A program made the position numbers and the translations under genes. Source: an uncultured Eubacterium sp. (GTDB taxonomy: Bacteria > Bacillota > Clostridia > Lachnospirales > CAG-274). From it: a stretch of 6,807 bases of DNA. The stretch covers positions 1 through 6,807 of the forward strand of contig UQRG01000085.1 in assembly GCA_900543365.1 (NCBI GenBank), given 5' to 3'. This document shows positions 5,894 to 6,807 of this stretch, in pieces. How positions within the stretch are numbered: position 1 is the stretch's first letter; each line of letters begins with the position of its first letter. Below the pieces are notes generated by a model. That model ran no database searches, was not told where the DNA came from, and saw nothing but the letters and a program-made list of their open reading frames with translations.

Positions 5894-6807
5894 ATGAAAG
5901 TTTTGTTAACGGGTTGTGGTTTTATAGGTCGAAATATTGCATATGCGTTGTCTGATAATAATATTGAGGCTGTAATTCTGGATAATGCCGGTGACATTGA
6001 AAATTACAACCTGCCTGGATGTTATTTTTATAAATGTGATATAACAAATTTAGAAGAAACCTCTAAAGTTTTAAATGAACACGGGGATATTGATGTTGTA
6101 ATTCATACAGCTATGATTTCAGCAGTAGCAAAGTCAGTTAAACACCCTTTGGAATTTTATTCTCAAAATGTTGTAGGTTCATTGTCTTTTGTTGAGTTGT
6201 TGAAAAATAGGGGTATTAAAAAAATTATATTTGCATCAAGTGCATCAGTTTATGACGATGTACCAGGATTTATGGTGACTGAACATTCTCCATTAAAACC
6301 TAGAAGTCCTTTTGGTCGTTCAAAATATATTTTTGAAATGATGATGAGAGATTTTTGCAATGCTTATGATATGAAATGTATAAGTTTGAGATATTTTAAC
6401 CCAGTGGGTATTGACCATTATTTTAAGGAGAGAAAACATAGCTTGCCTATGAAAACTGGTTCTAATCTTCTTGAAATATTAGTTAAAATTTTAAACAATG
6501 AAGAAAAGAAATTTGTTATAAATGGTGATGATTGGCTTACAAGAGATGGAACTTGTATAAGAGATTATATTCACATTACTGACCTTGCAATGGCAAATGT
6601 TAAGGCTGTTGTAAATTTTGATGATGCTTTTAAGAATGCTGGTTCTGAGTATACTAATTATTTAAGCATTAATGTTGGTAGTGGTGTGGATGTAACGGTT
6701 AGAGAATTTTTAATTGCATTCCAGAATATTACTGGAGAAAGAATAAATAAGGTTATTGGCCCAAGGCGTATAGGAGATATTGGTGGTAGTTATGCTAATA
6801 TTCAGTT
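5894..6807 (+). CDS. GalE-like extended SDR (NAD-dependent epimerase/dehydratase family), 3'-truncated, catalytic Tyr replaced by Phe
   Basis: The sequence resembles UDP-glucose 4-epimerase (GalE), which interconverts UDP-glucose and UDP-galactose in the cytoplasm using bound NAD. GGAGG (5881-5885) lies 8 nt before the ATG, and the Rossmann fold begins immediately (MKVLLTG), so the start is secure. The frame is open for 304 codons to the window edge; GalE proteins are about 330-340 residues, so roughly 30 are missing. GalE-like segments are VILDN after strand 2, IHTAMISAVAKSV, the SSASVY strand (Ser116), RYFNPVG, RDGTCIRDYIHITDLA and PRRIGD. Two features are abnormal. The glycine motif is TGCGFIG (GxGxxG) instead of the usual TGxxGFIG. 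The YxxxK active site reads F140-G-R-S-K144, so the proton-transferring Tyr is Phe while Ser and Lys remain. It may be a diverged enzyme of different chemistry, a low-activity epimerase or a non-catalytic homologue, so I give no gene symbol. Family membership is confident; activity is not. Confidence 0.9.
   Translation, partial: MKVLLTGCGFIGRNIAYALSDNNIEAVILDNAGDIENYNLPGCYFYKCDITNLEETSKVLNEHGDIDVVIHTAMISAVAKSVKHPLEFYSQNVVGSLSFVELLKNRGIKKIIFASSASVYDDVPGFMVTEHSPLKPRSPFGRSKYIFEMMMRDFCNAYDMKCISLRYFNPVGIDHYFKERKHSLPMKTGSNLLEILVKILNNEEKKFVINGDDWLTRDGTCIRDYIHITDLAMANVKAVVNFDDAFKNAGSEYTNYLSINVGSGVDVTVREFLIAFQNITGERINKVIGPRRIGDIGGSYANIQ

Noticed and set aside
1..6807. Absence of ACGT as a further avoided palindrome
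   Set aside because: It contains CpG, which is scarce throughout this window, so its absence does not need a site-specific explanation.
1..6807. One operon or functional system formed by the three genes
   Set aside because: Separate promoters, a strong terminator between the second and third gene, gaps of over 100 bp and unrelated functions argue against a single co-transcribed system.

Overview
The window reads as chromosomal DNA of an anaerobic, low-G+C Firmicute, most likely a gut-type member of Clostridia (inference). The evidence is a strong A+T bias, purine-rich Shine-Dalgarno sites (AGAGGAG, GGAGG), near-consensus sigma-A promoters with 17-bp spacers, a plant-polysaccharide glycosidase, and a very long fused acyl-CoA dehydratase activase of the kind common in clostridia. 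No mobile element, tRNA, rRNA or CRISPR array is visible.

Layout, all on the + strand. (1) Positions 2-1354 hold the 3' part of a family 43 glycoside hydrolase (beta-xylosidase / alpha-L-arabinofuranosidase type); its N-terminus lies upstream of the window. (2) A 117-bp gap carries a good promoter (TTGAAT-17-TATAAT) and a 14-bp A/T palindrome in the leader. (3) Positions 1472-5728 encode a 1418-residue protein that joins two BadF/BcrA/HgdC-type ATPase domains, a four-cysteine linker, a DUF2229-type region and a C-terminal 2-hydroxyacyl-CoA dehydratase-like region. (4) A strong intrinsic terminator (5774-5808) follows, then a second good promoter (TTGAAA-17-TACAAT). (5) Positions 5894-6807 hold the 5' part (304 codons) of a GalE-like extended SDR that runs off the window.

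The three genes look like separate transcription units: each of the two complete upstream regions has its own promoter, and a terminator separates genes 2 and 3. I see no evidence that they form one pathway. The glycosidase and the GalE-like protein both concern sugars. The long protein looks like an ATP-driven low-potential electron-transfer enzyme whose substrate cannot be read from its neighbours.

The points most worth a second look are these. The long protein appears to carry a complete two-component system on one chain, with both components internally duplicated. The GalE-like protein has phenylalanine where the catalytic tyrosine should be, plus a shortened glycine motif. The tetranucleotide GATC is absent from the whole window (CATG occurs once), with matching codon choices across gene boundaries.
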